DNA from: Wenzhouxiangellaceae bacterium
Lineage (GTDB): Bacteria; Pseudomonadota; Gammaproteobacteria; Xanthomonadales; Wenzhouxiangellaceae
Assembly: GCA_028289455.1 (NCBI GenBank)
Contig: JANQPN010000011.1
Span: 49,588-113,587, forward strand
Direction: 5' to 3'
Length of the DNA: 64,000 bases
Shown: one piece after another, positions 26,828 through 37,058 of the stretch
How the letters are laid out: every line of letters starts with the position of its first letter
Numbering within the stretch: position 1 is the first letter of the stretch
Made by a program: the position numbers and the translations under genes
Notes under the pieces: model-generated
What the model saw: only the letters and a program-made list of their open reading frames with translations
What the model was told of the DNA's origin: nothing
The model's database searches: none

Positions 26828-26848
26828 ACAGACACCTAGAGGTTAATC

Positions 26849-28330
26849 ATGGATTTCAAGCTGTTTACCGATCAACTCGCGCATGCAGACCAAGACTGCA
26901 TTATCGCCGGCGTGTTCAAAACAACCAAAGACTCGGCGCAAAGTCCGGCATTCAATAGCTTGGATACAGCCACCGGTGGACAACTCAGTGACATGCTCGC
27001 CAGCCATGACATTGCCAGTGCTGCAGGCAAAATCACCTGGTTACACCGACCCACCGGCATCAACAGCCCGCGGCTGATGCTGGTCGGCTGCGGTAATGCT
27101 GACGAATTCGATGCCGGCAACTTCCGCAAAGCCTGCATGGCGGCTGGTAAAGCACTGCGCAGCAGCCGTGCCGCCAGCGCCGTTTGCGCATTATCGGAGC
27201 TGGACGTCAGCGAACGCGATGCTGCATGGACACTGCAGACCGCTGCACTGGATCTGGCGCATAATGATTATCTCTATACACGCACCAAAAAGCCCGGCAA
27301 AAATGCCAGCCCGGCTACTGACGAAGTTGCATTCATCAGTGCAGCTGGCGACACAGTTTTAGCACAGGCTGCAGCCATCGCCGCCGGTGTTGACAGTGCA
27401 CGCCATTTAGGCGATGCCCCGCCCAATCTCTGCACACCGGAAGACCTGGCTGAACATGCCCGGCAGCTGGCTGACAGCCAGGAAAAGGTAACCGTTGAAA
27501 TACTTGAGCCGGAAGCCATGCACGAACTCGGCATGCATGCTCTGCTGGCAGTTGGCCAGGGCAGCGCCAATCCACCACGGCTGGTGGCGCTGCATTACCG
27601 GGGCGCTGATGGTGATGACGCTCCCTATGTACTGGTAGGCAAAGGCATCACCTTCGACACCGGTGGCATCAGCATTAAACCAGGCGCCAATATGGAGCAG
27701 ATGAAGTATGACATGTGCGGCGCCGCCTCAGTGCTGGGCGCTTTTGAAGCCGCAGTCAGGCTGGCACTGCCTTTGAACATCAGTTGTGTGGTAGCTGCTG
27801 CCGAAAACATGCCCGATGGCAAGGCTTATCGCCCGGGTGATGTCATCACCACCATGTCAGGTAAAACCGTTGAGGTTCTCAATACCGACGCCGAAGGCCG
27901 TATGGTGTTGTGTGATGCACTTACCTGGTCAAGCCGTATGAAGCCTGCCGCCATTGTTGACGTGGCCACTCTGACCGGTGCCTGTGTGGTCGCCCTGGGT
28001 CACCACGCTTCCGCCATCATGACCAAACATGACAGCTTGGCTGATGAGCTGTTCTCAGCTGGGCAGCACACCCACGATAGAGCCTGGCGCTTACCTTTAT
28101 GGGATGATTATCAGCAACAGATTGATACCGACTTCGCTGATATGAAAAACGTCGGCGGCATGCCTGCCGGCAGTATTACGGCAGGTTGTTTTCTATCCCG
28201 TTTTGTCGAAGATCAGCGCTGGGCACACCTGGATATCGCCGGTGCAGCCTGGCAGTGGGGTAAAAACAGCGGTTGTACCGGACGCCCGGTGCGTTTACTG
28301 ACCCAATGGCTGAGCGACCGCTGCGGCTGA
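26849..28330 (+). CDS. pepA: Leucyl aminopeptidase PepA
   Basis: 493 aa. PepA is an M17 cytosolic leucyl aminopeptidase with a two-metal site; in E. coli it also acts as a DNA-binding accessory factor in Xer recombination and carAB control. The catalytic half carries LVGKGITFDTGGISIKPG with the metal-binding Lys and Asp, MKYDMCGAASV, and the signature NTDAEGRMVLCDALTW with metal-binding Asp and Glu and the catalytic Arg. The N-terminal macro-like domain is at about residues 1-160. The ATG follows AGAGG by 6 nt. The usual partner xerD is also in this window. Confidence 0.97.
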   Translation: MDFKLFTDQLAHADQDCIIAGVFKTTKDSAQSPAFNSLDTATGGQLSDMLASHDIASAAGKITWLHRPTGINSPRLMLVGCGNADEFDAGNFRKACMAAGKALRSSRAASAVCALSELDVSERDAAWTLQTAALDLAHNDYLYTRTKKPGKNASPATDEVAFISAAGDTVLAQAAAIAAGVDSARHLGDAPPNLCTPEDLAEHARQLADSQEKVTVEILEPEAMHELGMHALLAVGQGSANPPRLVALHYRGADGDDAPYVLVGKGITFDTGGISIKPGANMEQMKYDMCGAASVLGAFEAAVRLALPLNISCVVAAAENMPDGKAYRPGDVITTMSGKTVEVLNTDAEGRMVLCDALTWSSRMKPAAIVDVATLTGACVVALGHHASAIMTKHDSLADELFSAGQHTHDRAWRLPLWDDYQQQIDTDFADMKNVGGMPAGSITAGCFLSRFVEDQRWAHLDIAGAAWQWGKNSGCTGRPVRLLTQWLSDRCG

Positions 28331-28359
28331 CAGCACAGCCAGTCAGCCGGAATTGATCA

Positions 28360-28800
28360 ATGACCCTGCGTGTGGATATGTATTTATTGCGCGATGGCTC
28401 AGGCGATTCAGCAGCACTGGTCTGCCAGCTGGTCGGAAAAGCCTGGCCGGCACATCGCGCAGTGCAGCTGGCCTGCCGCGACAGGCAACAATGCAGCCAA
28501 CTCGATCAGCTGCTGTGGCAGCTGCCGAAAGGCCGTTTTATAGGTCATTCAGTTTCCGACGGTAATACTGATAAAAACACCCCGGTATTGATTTCCACAC
28601 AAACCCGGCCGGCCCATAATGACACGGTACTGGTTGAGTGGCGCAGTGCCGCCACAATCGCCGGTAACTGCGGTGAATTTGCCCGGATACTGGATATCGT
28701 TGATAACTCTGATAGCGCCCGGGCAGCTGCCCGTGAACGTTATAAAGCTTACCGCCAGCTGACCACAGAACTGCATACCCACGAATTGCCCAGGAATTGA
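28360..28800 (+). CDS. holC: DNA polymerase III chi subunit HolC
   Basis: 146 aa. Chi binds SSB and, through psi, links it to the clamp loader. Typical features are the start RVDMYLLRDGSGDSAALVCQ, AWPAHRAVQLACRD, LDQLLWQLPKGRFIGHS and the C-terminal FARILDIVDNSDSARAAARE followed by YKAYRQ. It lies 29 nt after pepA and 12 nt before valS; pepA-holC-valS is the classical gammaproteobacterial order. Confidence 0.93.
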   Translation: MTLRVDMYLLRDGSGDSAALVCQLVGKAWPAHRAVQLACRDRQQCSQLDQLLWQLPKGRFIGHSVSDGNTDKNTPVLISTQTRPAHNDTVLVEWRSAATIAGNCGEFARILDIVDNSDSARAAARERYKAYRQLTTELHTHELPRN

Positions 28801-28812
28801 GTTAACCCGGAA

Positions 28813-31596
28813 ATGGATAAAACCTACCAACCACAAGCCATTGAACAGAAATGGTATAGCTACTGGCTGGACAATCAGCTGTTTTCCCCGGAACTGTCCA
28901 TAGACAAACCGTCTTACTGCATCATGCTGCCGCCACCTAATGTAACCGGCAACCTGCATATCGGCCATGCATTTCAAGACACCATCATGGATTTGCTGAC
29001 CCGCTACCATAAAATGCAGGGACACCCTACCCTTTGGCAATGCGGCACAGATCATGCTGGTATAGCCACACAGATGGTGGTCGAGCGGCAACTGGCCGCA
29101 CAAGGCAAAAGCCGCCATGACATCGGCCGTGAAGCTTTTACCGATGCAGTCTGGGACTGGAAAGCGCAATCCGGCGGTAACATCCGCCAGCAGATGCAGC
29201 GTCTGGGCGCATCAGTAGACTGGGAAAACGAACGTTTCACCATGGACGAAGGCCTGTCCAAAGCGGTCATTGATGTATTTGTCGAACTGCATGAAGAAGG
29301 GTTAATTTATCGTGGTCAGCGGCTGGTAAACTGGGATCCGGTACTGCATACGGCACTTAGTGATCTGGAAGTAATCAATCACGACGAGCAGGGTAATTTA
29401 TGGCATATCCGCTATCCACGCTCTGATGGCAAGGGTCATATTACTGTGGCCACCACCAGGCCGGAAACCATGCTCGGAGATACCGCAGTTGCGGTACACC
29501 CGGATGATGAACGTTATCAGGACCTGGTTGGTGTAGAACTGGAGTTGCCATTGACTGGCAGACAGATACCGGTGATCGCTGATGAGTATGTCGACCCGGA
29601 GTTCGGTTCCGGTTGCGTGAAAATTACACCGGCCCATGACTTCAATGACTGGGATGTTGGGCAGCGCAACAGCCTTGATGTCATCAATATCTTAAACCCG
29701 GACGCAACACTCAACGATTCGGTTCCCGAAAAATACCGAGGACTGGACAGAATTGAAGCCCGACGTCTGGTTGTGGCCGACCTGGAAGAAGCCGGTTATC
29801 TGGAGAAAACCGACAAACATCAAATGGCTGTACCCAGAGGCGACCGTTCCGGCGCTGTGCTGGAACCCTATTTAACGGATCAATGGTTTGTGAGAATTGA
29901 GCCGTTGGCTAAACCGGCCATAGACGCCGTACGCAATGGCGATATCCGCCTGATCCCGGAAAACTGGCAAACCACATACTTTAACTGGATGGAAAATATT
30001 CAGGACTGGTGTATCAGCCGCCAGCTATGGTGGGGCCACCGGATTCCGGCCTGGTATGACAATGAGGGAAATATTTATGTTGCCCGCAGTGAGGCCGAAG
30101 TCCGCAGCAAACATAACCTCTCAGAAGATTTAGAATTACGCCAGGACGAGGACGTTTTAGATACCTGGTTCTCCTCTGCCTTATGGCCGTTTTCCACACT
30201 GGGCTGGCCGGAGCAGACTGAGCGCCTGAATACCTTTTACCCCACCAGCGTATTGGTCACCGGCTTCGATATCATTTTCTTCTGGGTGGCCAGAATGATC
30301 ATGATGGGATTGAAATTTACCGGTAAAGTACCCTTTCGGGACGTCTATGTTCACGGCCTGATTCGTGATGCCCAGGGCAATAAAATGTCCAAGTCCAAAG
30401 GCAACGTCCTGGATCCACTGGATGTTATTGACGGTATCGAACTGGATGCACTGCTGGCCAAGCGAACCACAGGGCTGATGCAGCCACACATGCAGTCAGC
30501 TATCGAAAAAGCCACCAAAAAAGACTTTCCGGACGGCATTCCAGGCTTTGGCACCGATGCGTTACGGTTTACCTTCAGCTCACTGGCTACCCAGGGGCGG
30601 GATATGAGCCTGGATATGGCGCGGGTCCAGGGTTACCGCAATTTCTGCAATAAACTCTGGAACGCCGCGCGTTTCGCATTAATGCACCTGGACGGCGAAA
30701 TAGACAATAAACCCCTTGGTGGTTCTGATTCTGCCGCCGACCAGATTAATCATTGGGTCCGTTCGCGCCTGGCTCACACAGTTGCTGAAGTTCGCCGGCA
30801 CTTCGACCAGTACCGCTTCGATCTGGCCACCCAGGCGCTTTATGAGTTTACCTGGAACGAGTTTTGCGACTGGTATCTGGAGTTATCTAAGGCCAACCTA
30901 TCTGACAGTGCTAGTCCAGCTGTGCGCGCAGCAACCAGGCAGACGCTTGCGCAAGTACTGGAACAGTTGTTGCTGCTGCTGCACCCGGTCATTCCGTTTA
31001 TTACCGAGGAAATCTGGCAAAAACTGAGGCAACCGCTGGGCTTGTATGAGCACAGCATTCTGCAACGCCCATTTCCACAGGCGACTGAAAGAGATACTTC
31101 AGCTGAACGTCAGATTGACTGGTTGAAACAAATGATCCAGGCAGTGCGGGCTACGCGCACAGAATTAAATCTGGCACCCGGCAAACCACTGCCGTTGAAG
31201 GTCTGGAGTGAACAGCGCGATGCCGACGAACAGCTGATCAATGACTATTTACCCTGGCTGCAGAAATTGGCCAGAGTCGAATCAGTCAGCTGGCTGCCCA
31301 AACCGGAAACGCAGGAACAGTGCGCCTCCGCCCGCGCAGGTCATATGCAGTTGTTTATCCCGTTGGCCGGGTTGATTGACGTCAGTGCTGAAATCGACCG
31401 CTTGACCAAACAGCAACAGAAGGTGCTTCAGCAGCAGGCTCAGTTAACGGGCAAATTAAGCAATGACAAGTTTGTCAATAATGCCCCGGCTGCGGTAGTT
31501 CAGAAAGAACGCGACCGGCTTGAGGATGTCCACGCAGAGCTGGCCGGCATTGAAGAACAGCTGGCACAATTGAATTCAATGCGCGACAGCGACTGA
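28813..31596 (+). CDS. valS: Valyl-tRNA synthetase
   Basis: 927 aa. ValS charges tRNA-Val. It is a class Ia synthetase with the HIGH-type motif [10 protein letters not shown] near residue 45, an inserted CP1 editing domain ([17 protein letters not shown]), and [12 protein letters not shown] near residue 520. An anticodon-binding helical domain follows, then a C-terminal coiled-coil arm ([24 protein letters not shown], residues about 860-925). The length is normal. It is the last gene of pepA-holC-valS. Confidence 0.98.
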   Translation: MDKTYQPQAIEQKWYSYWLDNQLFSPELSIDKPSYCIMLPPPNVTGNLHIGHAFQDTIMDLLTRYHKMQGHPTLWQCGTDHAGIATQMVVERQLAAQGKSRHDIGREAFTDAVWDWKAQSGGNIRQQMQRLGASVDWENERFTMDEGLSKAVIDVFVELHEEGLIYRGQRLVNWDPVLHTALSDLEVINHDEQGNLWHIRYPRSDGKGHITVATTRPETMLGDTAVAVHPDDERYQDLVGVELELPLTGRQIPVIADEYVDPEFGSGCVKITPAHDFNDWDVGQRNSLDVINILNPDATLNDSVPEKYRGLDRIEARRLVVADLEEAGYLEKTDKHQMAVPRGDRSGAVLEPYLTDQWFVRIEPLAKPAIDAVRNGDIRLIPENWQTTYFNWMENIQDWCISRQLWWGHRIPAWYDNEGNIYVARSEAEVRSKHNLSEDLELRQDEDVLDTWFSSALWPFSTLGWPEQTERLNTFYPTSVLVTGFDIIFFWVARMIMMGLKFTGKVPFRDVYVHGLIRDAQGNKMSKSKGNVLDPLDVIDGIELDALLAKRTTGLMQPHMQSAIEKATKKDFPDGIPGFGTDALRFTFSSLATQGRDMSLDMARVQGYRNFCNKLWNAARFALMHLDGEIDNKPLGGSDSAADQINHWVRSRLAHTVAEVRRHFDQYRFDLATQALYEFTWNEFCDWYLELSKANLSDSASPAVRAATRQTLAQVLEQLLLLLHPVIPFITEEIWQKLRQPLGLYEHSILQRPFPQATERDTSAERQIDWLKQMIQAVRATRTELNLAPGKPLPLKVWSEQRDADEQLINDYLPWLQKLARVESVSWLPKPETQEQCASARAGHMQLFIPLAGLIDVSAEIDRLTKQQQKVLQQQAQLTGKLSNDKFVNNAPAAVVQKERDRLEDVHAELAGIEEQLAQLNSMRDSD

Positions 31597-31611
31597 GCAC
31601 TTAATCTTTGT

Positions 31612-31634
31612 AACAGCGGGAACATCCCGCTGTT
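31612..31634. terminator. Bidirectional terminator between valS and proS
   Basis: AACAGCGGG at 31612-31620 pairs with CCCGCTGTT at 31626-31634 around the loop AACAT. It lies 16 nt after the valS stop and 7 nt beyond the convergent proS stop. A short T-run follows on the plus side (TGTTTAT), and the flank on the minus side is also A/T-rich. Confidence 0.65.
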
Positions 31635-31640
31635 TATCGA

Positions 31641-33359
31641 TCAGTCAGTTGCTGACAACAGTTCCAACAGACTGTCTGCAAGCCCGTCCAAAGGCAACAT
31701 CGATTGTTCTCCCTGGCGCGGCCGGTACTCAACCTGATCTGCATCCAGGCTGCGTTCTCCAATGACCACCTGATGCGGTATACCGATCAACTCCATGTCA
31801 TTAAACATAACGCCCGGACGAATTGCACGATCATCCCACAACACATCCACGCCTCTGGCGGTTAGTTCGCGGTACAGCTTTTCAGCGGCTTCGGCCACCC
31901 GGGGGGATTTATGCTGATTCATCGGCAGGATTACCACCTGCCAGGGCGCCAGCGGGGCCGGCCATACAATCCCTTTTTCATCGTGGTGCTGCTCAATGGC
32001 GGCTGCTACTATCCGCGACACGCCTACGCCATAACAGCCCATGGCCATTGGCCGGGACTTACCGTCAGCATCCATGACCACTGCATTCATGGCTTCACTG
32101 TATTTAGTGCCCAGCTGGAAAATATGGCCCACTTCGATACCCCGGATTAATACCAGCTCCCCATTGCCATCCGGGCTGGGATCACCGGCCTGAACATTGC
32201 GCAGATCAGCTACAGCCGGCAGGCTTACATCCCGATTCCAGTTTATGTTGAAGTAATGCTTTCCTTCCTGATTGGCACCTGCTGAAAAATCTGCCATAGC
32301 AGCAACACTTCGATCAATAACCATTGGAATCGGCAATTCAACCGGGCCCAGTGAACCTGGACCGGCACCAATCGCCGCACGTATGGTTGTTTCATTCGCA
32401 AACATCAACGGGCTGGCCACCTCGGGCAGCTTGGCCGCTTTGATTTCATTCAGCTGGTGATCACCACGCACGATCAATGCGACCAGATCAGCATCAGTTT
32501 TATCGCTGGCGTGTACGATCAATGTCTTGACGGTTTTATCTGCCGGCAGCTCAAAAGCCTGACATAGTGCGTCAATGGTTTTGATATCCGGGGTATCCAC
32601 CAGCTGCAGCGCTGCACCCGGCTCAGGACGCTGGTCGTTGCAAACCGCTTCTGCCAATTCAACATTGGCGGCATAATCACCATCATCGGAAACCGCCAGT
32701 AAATCCTCTCCAGCCTCCGCCAGAACATGAAACTCATGCGAACCGCTGCCGCCGATCGCACCTGAATCCGCTGCTACCGCTCTGAAGGTCAGCCCCAGGC
32801 GGGTAAAAATAGCGGTATAAGCGCCATACATATCCTGATAGGTTTCCGCCAGACTGTCGGTATCAATATGGAACGAATACCCGTCTTTCATCAAAAATTC
32901 CCGCGCTCTCATCACGCCGAAACGCGGGCGGATTTCATCGCGGAACTTGGTCTGTATCTGATAGAAACACAACGGCAGCTGCTTGAAGCTCTTAATTTCA
33001 TTTCGAGCGAAATCAGTAATGATTTCTTCATGAGTGGGGCCAAAACAATATTCGCGCCGATTATTGTCGGTAATTTTCAGCAGCAGCGGGCCGAAATCGT
33101 TCCATCGTCCACTCTCCTGCCACAGCTCAGCCGGCTGTACCGCAGGCATCAGCATTTCCAGACTGCCGATACGGTTCATTTCTTCGCGCACTACCGATTC
33201 CACTTTATGCAAAACCCGCAGACCGAGCGGACTCCACGTATAAATGCCCGCACCGTGTTTGCGGATCATACCGGTTCGCAACATCAGTCGATGGCTGGGA
33301 ATTTCCGCATCCGCGGGCACTTCGCGGCGCGTAACCAAATGCATTTGGGTGGTTTTCAT
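31641..33359 (-). CDS. proS: Prolyl-tRNA synthetase
   Basis: 572 aa. ProS charges tRNA-Pro and edits Ala-tRNA-Pro. It is the bacterial type, with class II motif 1 near [20 protein letters not shown], motif 2 in [20 protein letters not shown], the inserted YbaK-like editing domain at about residues 230-390, and motif 3 in [19 protein letters not shown]. The C-terminal anticodon-binding domain follows ([14 protein letters not shown]). The ATG lies in [15 protein letters not shown], the usual N-terminus. Confidence 0.98.
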   Translation of the reverse strand: MKTTQMHLVTRREVPADAEIPSHRLMLRTGMIRKHGAGIYTWSPLGLRVLHKVESVVREEMNRIGSLEMLMPAVQPAELWQESGRWNDFGPLLLKITDNNRREYCFGPTHEEIITDFARNEIKSFKQLPLCFYQIQTKFRDEIRPRFGVMRAREFLMKDGYSFHIDTDSLAETYQDMYGAYTAIFTRLGLTFRAVAADSGAIGGSGSHEFHVLAEAGEDLLAVSDDGDYAANVELAEAVCNDQRPEPGAALQLVDTPDIKTIDALCQAFELPADKTVKTLIVHASDKTDADLVALIVRGDHQLNEIKAAKLPEVASPLMFANETTIRAAIGAGPGSLGPVELPIPMVIDRSVAAMADFSAGANQEGKHYFNINWNRDVSLPAVADLRNVQAGDPSPDGNGELVLIRGIEVGHIFQLGTKYSEAMNAVVMDADGKSRPMAMGCYGVGVSRIVAAAIEQHHDEKGIVWPAPLAPWQVVILPMNQHKSPRVAEAAEKLYRELTARGVDVLWDDRAIRPGVMFNDMELIGIPHQVVIGERSLDADQVEYRPRQGEQSMLPLDGLADSLLELLSATD

Positions 33360-33478
33360 AGCAAGTTTGAAAGATCTGACTGCACAAAGCAGGGTAGTGT
33401 AGCGCTCTGCAGCGCCGGTTAGAATCCCTAAGGCATTATTTAATTATGCCTCAGAGAGAAAAGTTGCCCCAGCAACCC

Positions 33479-33961
33479 TTAGCCGCAGTTCTCGTCGATA
33501 TAAGCCTGAGATTCAGAAATCAGTGCCAGCCGCTCATTATCATCCAGCCGGCGCGGCTCGCCGTCCTCACCGGCCAGCACTATCCGGCGGCGCGAATTGA
33601 CCAGATCAATATTGTTGCGCGCTCTGTTGCAATTGGCGGCAACCACTTCCGGATCAATGACGGTAACAGTGCGATCCGGTGTGGTGATGGTGGTTTCCTG
33701 GGTGCTGACCACGGACTCTTCCGACCGTGATTCCGGCCGGGTAACGACTCTGGTACCGCTGTTGCCGCGCAAGGTCATCAACTCATAGTCATCGTGCCCG
33801 GGGGGTTGCCCGGCGAAATGCCGAATCCCATTCTCGTCAACCCAGCTGTATACTTCTACTGCTTGAACCGAAACCGACAGCACACTTAACGATACGCAAG
33901 CCCAAAAAGTAGTTACTGAAATTGATTTTTTCGCACAACCCGATAACAGTCTTGATAGCAT
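33479..33961 (-). CDS. DUF4124 domain protein, exported
   Basis: About 160 aa. The signal peptide (MLSRLLSGCAKKSISVTTFW...SVQA) is followed directly by a DUF4124 domain (VEVYSWVDENGIRHFAGQPP), a small domain common in proteobacterial periplasmic proteins of unknown role. The rest includes a Thr/Val-rich stretch (TQETTITTPDRTVTVIDPE) and a C-terminal region with two Cys (VVAANCNRAR and DENCG), which may form a disulfide. I chose the ATG at 33961 because AGGA lies 9 nt upstream; the frame continues 54 nt further upstream. It is divergent from pssA. Confidence 0.8.
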   Translation of the reverse strand: MLSRLLSGCAKKSISVTTFWACVSLSVLSVSVQAVEVYSWVDENGIRHFAGQPPGHDDYELMTLRGNSGTRVVTRPESRSEESVVSTQETTITTPDRTVTVIDPEVVAANCNRARNNIDLVNSRRRIVLAGEDGEPRRLDDNERLALISESQAYIDENCG

Positions 33962-34080
33962 TGTCTTTGTTCCTGGGTGAACCACGCCCGTTGTCACCAA
34001 ACTTGAGGAGCCCATTGATGTTACCAGCGCTGGTTTTTTAGCTGAATAACATCAAGGTTTTGCAGGTAGAATAACATCTT

Positions 34081-34875
34081 ATGAGCACAAACGATAATTC
34101 ATCTGAGATATCCAGAAGCAGTTTGCGCAAGCGCGGCATCTATCTGCTGCCGAATGCCCTGACAACCGGCGCCATGTTCGCCGGCTTTTACAGCATTATC
34201 GCAGCAGTAGGTGAACGTTATGTCGCTGCTGCAATAGCTGTATTGATAGCAGCACTGCTCGACGGCACCGACGGCAGGGTTGCACGCGCCACCAACAGCC
34301 AAAGTGAATTTGGCCTCCATTATGACTCCATGTCTGATTTGATCAGCTTCGGCGTGGCCCCGGCCATTCTGATGTATAGCTGGTCATTGCATTATTTGCG
34401 TGATGTTGGTGCCGCAGCAGGCAAATTCGGCTGGCTGGCCGCATTTGTATTCACAGCCTGTGCCGCCATGCGGCTGGCCCGCTATAACGCCCAAGCAAAA
34501 AATTTCGACAAACACCACTTTCAGGGACTGGCCAGCCCGGCTGCAGCGGTAACGCTGGTTTGCACGGTATGGTTTTGTGTCCAGCAGGAATACTCACCAG
34601 CCAGCCTGGCCTGGCTGATGGCAATCATTACCATCACCCTGGGTGTGCTGATGTTCAGCCAGTTTCGCTATTCAAGTTTTAAATCAATGCCGGATTCGGA
34701 ACAGCGCCCGCAAGGCTGGGCATTTATCCTGCTGCTGATATTTGTTCTACTGGCGCTCAACCCGCCGCTGGTCCTAATGACTGCTGGGGCTCTATATGTG
34801 ATTTCCGGCATCGTCATCACTCTGCGGGGCAGGCAACGACGCCGCAGCCGGCGCAATCAATCAACAGATTCCTAG
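34081..34875 (+). CDS. pssA: CDP-diacylglycerol-serine O-phosphatidyltransferase
   Basis: 264 aa. PssA makes phosphatidylserine from CDP-diacylglycerol and serine. It is the integral-membrane CDP-alcohol phosphatidyltransferase type, with the metal and substrate motif DGTDGRVARATNSQSEFG followed by DSMSD (the DGxxAR...G...D...D pattern) near residues 60-87. There are about seven membrane segments and a basic C-terminal tail (RGRQRRRSRRN). The upstream 120 bp separates it from the divergent DUF4124 gene and presumably holds the promoter. Confidence 0.93.
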   Translation: MSTNDNSSEISRSSLRKRGIYLLPNALTTGAMFAGFYSIIAAVGERYVAAAIAVLIAALLDGTDGRVARATNSQSEFGLHYDSMSDLISFGVAPAILMYSWSLHYLRDVGAAAGKFGWLAAFVFTACAAMRLARYNAQAKNFDKHHFQGLASPAAAVTLVCTVWFCVQQEYSPASLAWLMAIITITLGVLMFSQFRYSSFKSMPDSEQRPQGWAFILLLIFVLLALNPPLVLMTAGALYVISGIVITLRGRQRRRSRRNQSTDS

Positions 34876-34879
34876 GCAG

Positions 34880-35341
34880 ATGTTGAACAGCCGCCGTTAC
34901 CAGTATCTGCAGGCCATGGGCATTACCGCATGGCAACAACGCCAGACTGGCAGAACCGATACTGAACACCACCAGCCGGAACCATTGCACGACCAGCATC
35001 ACACTCAGCAGCCCGATACCGTTATCGACCGGCCATCCACCTGGCTGGTCTGGCTGGAGAATGAAGACGCACAGCAACAATGGCCTGCGATTGTCAAAGA
35101 TTTACAGGCAATATGCGCCAGCGCAAAACCTGACAGCACGTCAATAACCGTTATCAGCCGACAGCCGGACGAACTGCCGCCTGCCACCGGTGTGCTGGCC
35201 ATTGGTCTTTCGGATGCCAGTCTTAACTGGTTGAAAGTCACCGGCAATCAGGTAGCCGAACTTCCAGACCTGGCCCGGTGGCATGATGATCCATCGCTGA
35301 AGCAGCAGCTCTGGCAGATGTTGCAGGAACGGATGTGGTAG
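34880..35341 (+). CDS. holD: HolD-like DNA polymerase III psi subunit
   Basis: 153 aa. Psi bridges chi and the clamp loader. The N-terminus SRRYQYLQAMGITAWQQR closely resembles the conserved psi peptide (in E. coli SRRDWQLQQLGITQW), and the C-terminus LPDLARWHDDPSLKQQLWQ resembles the E. coli end (SPALTDLRANPTARAALWQQ). Between them lies a His/Gln-rich stretch (EHHQPEPLHDQHHTQQ) not typical of enteric HolD. It lies directly before rimI, as holD does in E. coli, and holC is also in this window. It starts 4 nt after pssA and overlaps rimI by 7 nt. Assignment rests on these two motifs and context. Confidence 0.68.
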   Translation: MLNSRRYQYLQAMGITAWQQRQTGRTDTEHHQPEPLHDQHHTQQPDTVIDRPSTWLVWLENEDAQQQWPAIVKDLQAICASAKPDSTSITVISRQPDELPPATGVLAIGLSDASLNWLKVTGNQVAELPDLARWHDDPSLKQQLWQMLQERMW

Positions 35342-35838
35342 CTGTTGTTAAGCGGCAGCATGCCTTAATCCGGCAAATGCAGCCTTATGATCTGGATGCA
35401 GTACACGCCAATGAATGCCTGGCATATGAATTCCCCTGGACCCGGGGTATTTTTGCTGACTGCATCAGGGTCGGGTATCCGTGCCGGGTGCTTGAGCTTG
35501 GTGATAATGTCGTCGGTCATGCCATAACCAGCATTGCAGCTGCAGAAGCTCATTTGTTGAACATTTGCATTCAACCGGCTCAACAGGGCCGGGGGTATGG
35601 CCGGCGATTACTGCACCACTGCCTGCACCTGGCCCGCCAGGGGGGCGCGGAAAGCATGTTTCTGGAAGTCCGGCCAAGCAACTGGGCGGCCATCCGCATG
35701 TATCAGGCTGAAGGTTTTTCCGTTATCGGTCGCCGCCCTGACTACTACAAACAGAGTACCGACCATGATCCAATTGCCCATCAAACCAGGGAAGATGCCT
35801 TGGTTATGTCCAAAGCGCTGGATCAGCAAGCGTCCTGA
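35335..35838 (+). CDS. rimI: Ribosomal protein S18-alanine N-acetyltransferase RimI
   Basis: 167 aa. RimI is a GNAT acetyltransferase that acetylates the N-terminal Ala of ribosomal protein S18. The motifs are IRQMQPYDLDAVHANE, the acetyl-CoA loop IQPAQQGRGYGRRLLHHCL, LEVRPSNWAAIRMYQAEGF (the RimI hallmark LEVRxSNxxAxxLYxxxGF) and RPDYYK. Translation appears to start at a GTG at 35335, with AGGA about 7 nt upstream, inside the end of the holD-like gene. The C-terminal tail is slightly long. Confidence 0.93.
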   Translation: MVAVVKRQHALIRQMQPYDLDAVHANECLAYEFPWTRGIFADCIRVGYPCRVLELGDNVVGHAITSIAAAEAHLLNICIQPAQQGRGYGRRLLHHCLHLARQGGAESMFLEVRPSNWAAIRMYQAEGFSVIGRRPDYYKQSTDHDPIAHQTREDALVMSKALDQQAS

Positions 35839-35871
35839 TTCAAGCAGACCGGCAAGCTCACCCGCTTAAGC

Positions 35872-36801
35872 TCAATATCCTCGGGCTGCGCGCAACTTAT
35901 ATTGACGCGCACGTTCCCTAAAACGCTGTTCCCTTTCAGGTGTCAGCTGCTTGATGCAGTGCGGGCAGCTGATGTGTTTTTCATAATCAGGAGAAGCCAT
36001 ATCCCCTGCATTCAACGGCATTCTGCAGGCTGTACATACCGGCCGCCGGGTAGGTTTCAACTGATGATCCAGCGTAACCCGGTCATCAAACACAAAGCAC
36101 TCACCCTGCCAGCTGCTCTCATCCTCCGGTACCTGTTCCAGATAACTCAAAATTCCACCGTCGAGCTGATACACATTCTTAAAGCCCTGCTGCAGCATCC
36201 ATGCACTGGCTTTTTCACAGCGGATGCCACCGGTGCAATACATCGCAACATGTTCGTCACTTTCCGGATCAAGCTGCTGGTGAACATAATCAGCAAAAGC
36301 CCGGAAATGGCTGGTATCAGGGTCTTCCGCTCCTGCAAACCGGCCCAGATCAACTTCGTAGTGATTCCTGGTATCCAATACGCGCACGTCCGGCCTCTGC
36401 AGTAATTCATCCCATTCCCGCGGCGTGACATGCCGGCCGGTCTGTTCAGCCGGGTTCAATCCCTGCTGGCCAAAGCTGACGATTTCCGAACGCACCCTGA
36501 CTTTCAGACGCTTGAACGGCATTGATTCAGACAGGCTTAGCCGGTATTTGAGGTCAGCCAGCTGCGGGTATTGATTAAACCAGGCAAACAATTCCATTAA
36601 GGCCGTACGGCTGCCGCAGATCGTCGAATTAATGCCTTCCTCAGCCAACAGAATGGTACCCATCAGATTCAGCTGCTCACATTTAGCCTGTACGCGTGCG
36701 CGCAGCTCCCCGACCTGCTTAAGCGCTACAAAACGGTAAAAGGTCGCCACACAAACCTGATCTCCATTGTCAGGCTGGCTGCTTAATTCTTTATTGGACA
36801 T
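35872..36801 (-). CDS. trhO: tRNA uridine(34) hydroxylase TrhO (rhodanese domain)
   Basis: 309 aa. TrhO (YceA) makes 5-hydroxyuridine at the tRNA wobble position. It has an N-terminal acylphosphatase-like domain (TFYRFVALKQVGELRARVQA, then GTILLAEEGINSTICG), a rhodanese domain with active-site Cys in AMYCTGGIRCEKASAWML, and a C-terminal Cys-rich segment (PVCTACRMPL, HISCPHCIKQLTPEREQRF) that may bind metal. The start lacks an obvious Shine-Dalgarno sequence. It is convergent with rimI and divergent from rpsB. Confidence 0.93.
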   Translation of the reverse strand: MSNKELSSQPDNGDQVCVATFYRFVALKQVGELRARVQAKCEQLNLMGTILLAEEGINSTICGSRTALMELFAWFNQYPQLADLKYRLSLSESMPFKRLKVRVRSEIVSFGQQGLNPAEQTGRHVTPREWDELLQRPDVRVLDTRNHYEVDLGRFAGAEDPDTSHFRAFADYVHQQLDPESDEHVAMYCTGGIRCEKASAWMLQQGFKNVYQLDGGILSYLEQVPEDESSWQGECFVFDDRVTLDHQLKPTRRPVCTACRMPLNAGDMASPDYEKHISCPHCIKQLTPEREQRFRERARQYKLRAARGY

Positions 36802-36883
36802 AGGGACTTGTTTAACTGCTCAGTCAATGGGATAATAGTACGGATTTGTCCGGCGCATTCCAAGCCCGGCTTAATCTGAGAAT

Positions 36884-36889
36884 TATACT
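36884..36889 (+). promoter_or_regulatory. Candidate rpsB promoter -10 box
   Basis: TATACT at 36884-36889 is a near-consensus -10, followed by a GC-rich discriminator (ATCGCGGGC), as found at stringently controlled ribosomal promoters. The -35 box is poor: TTCCAA lies 20 nt upstream and nothing better sits at 17 nt. The call is tentative. Confidence 0.35.
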
Positions 36890-36894
36890 GAATC

Positions 36895-37058
36895 GCGGGC
36901 ATCAACATGCTCGCATAAATACACACACATTTCGTCACGCTGAACTGGGTGCCCTGGTATGCCGGGGTTGTTTATCGGGAAATGTGGAGGATTAACCCTG
37001 ATCAGTTTGCAGCAGGTCAATGCGCCTGCCGCTGATCACTTACACAGGAGTTGGCATT
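36895..37058 (+). promoter_or_regulatory. Long rpsB leader, possible S2 autoregulatory RNA
   Basis: About 165 nt of leader lie between the candidate promoter and the rpsB ATG. It contains paired GC-rich segments (for example GGGTGCCCTGGTATGCCGGGG near 36946-36968 and GCAGGTCAATGCGCCTGC near 37012-37029) and a decoy-like GGAGG at about 36986-36990. The true ribosome site ACAGGAG is at about 37044-37050. rpsB-tsf leaders in gammaproteobacteria are known to be autoregulated by S2. I infer the same here but did not fold the RNA. Confidence 0.4.
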
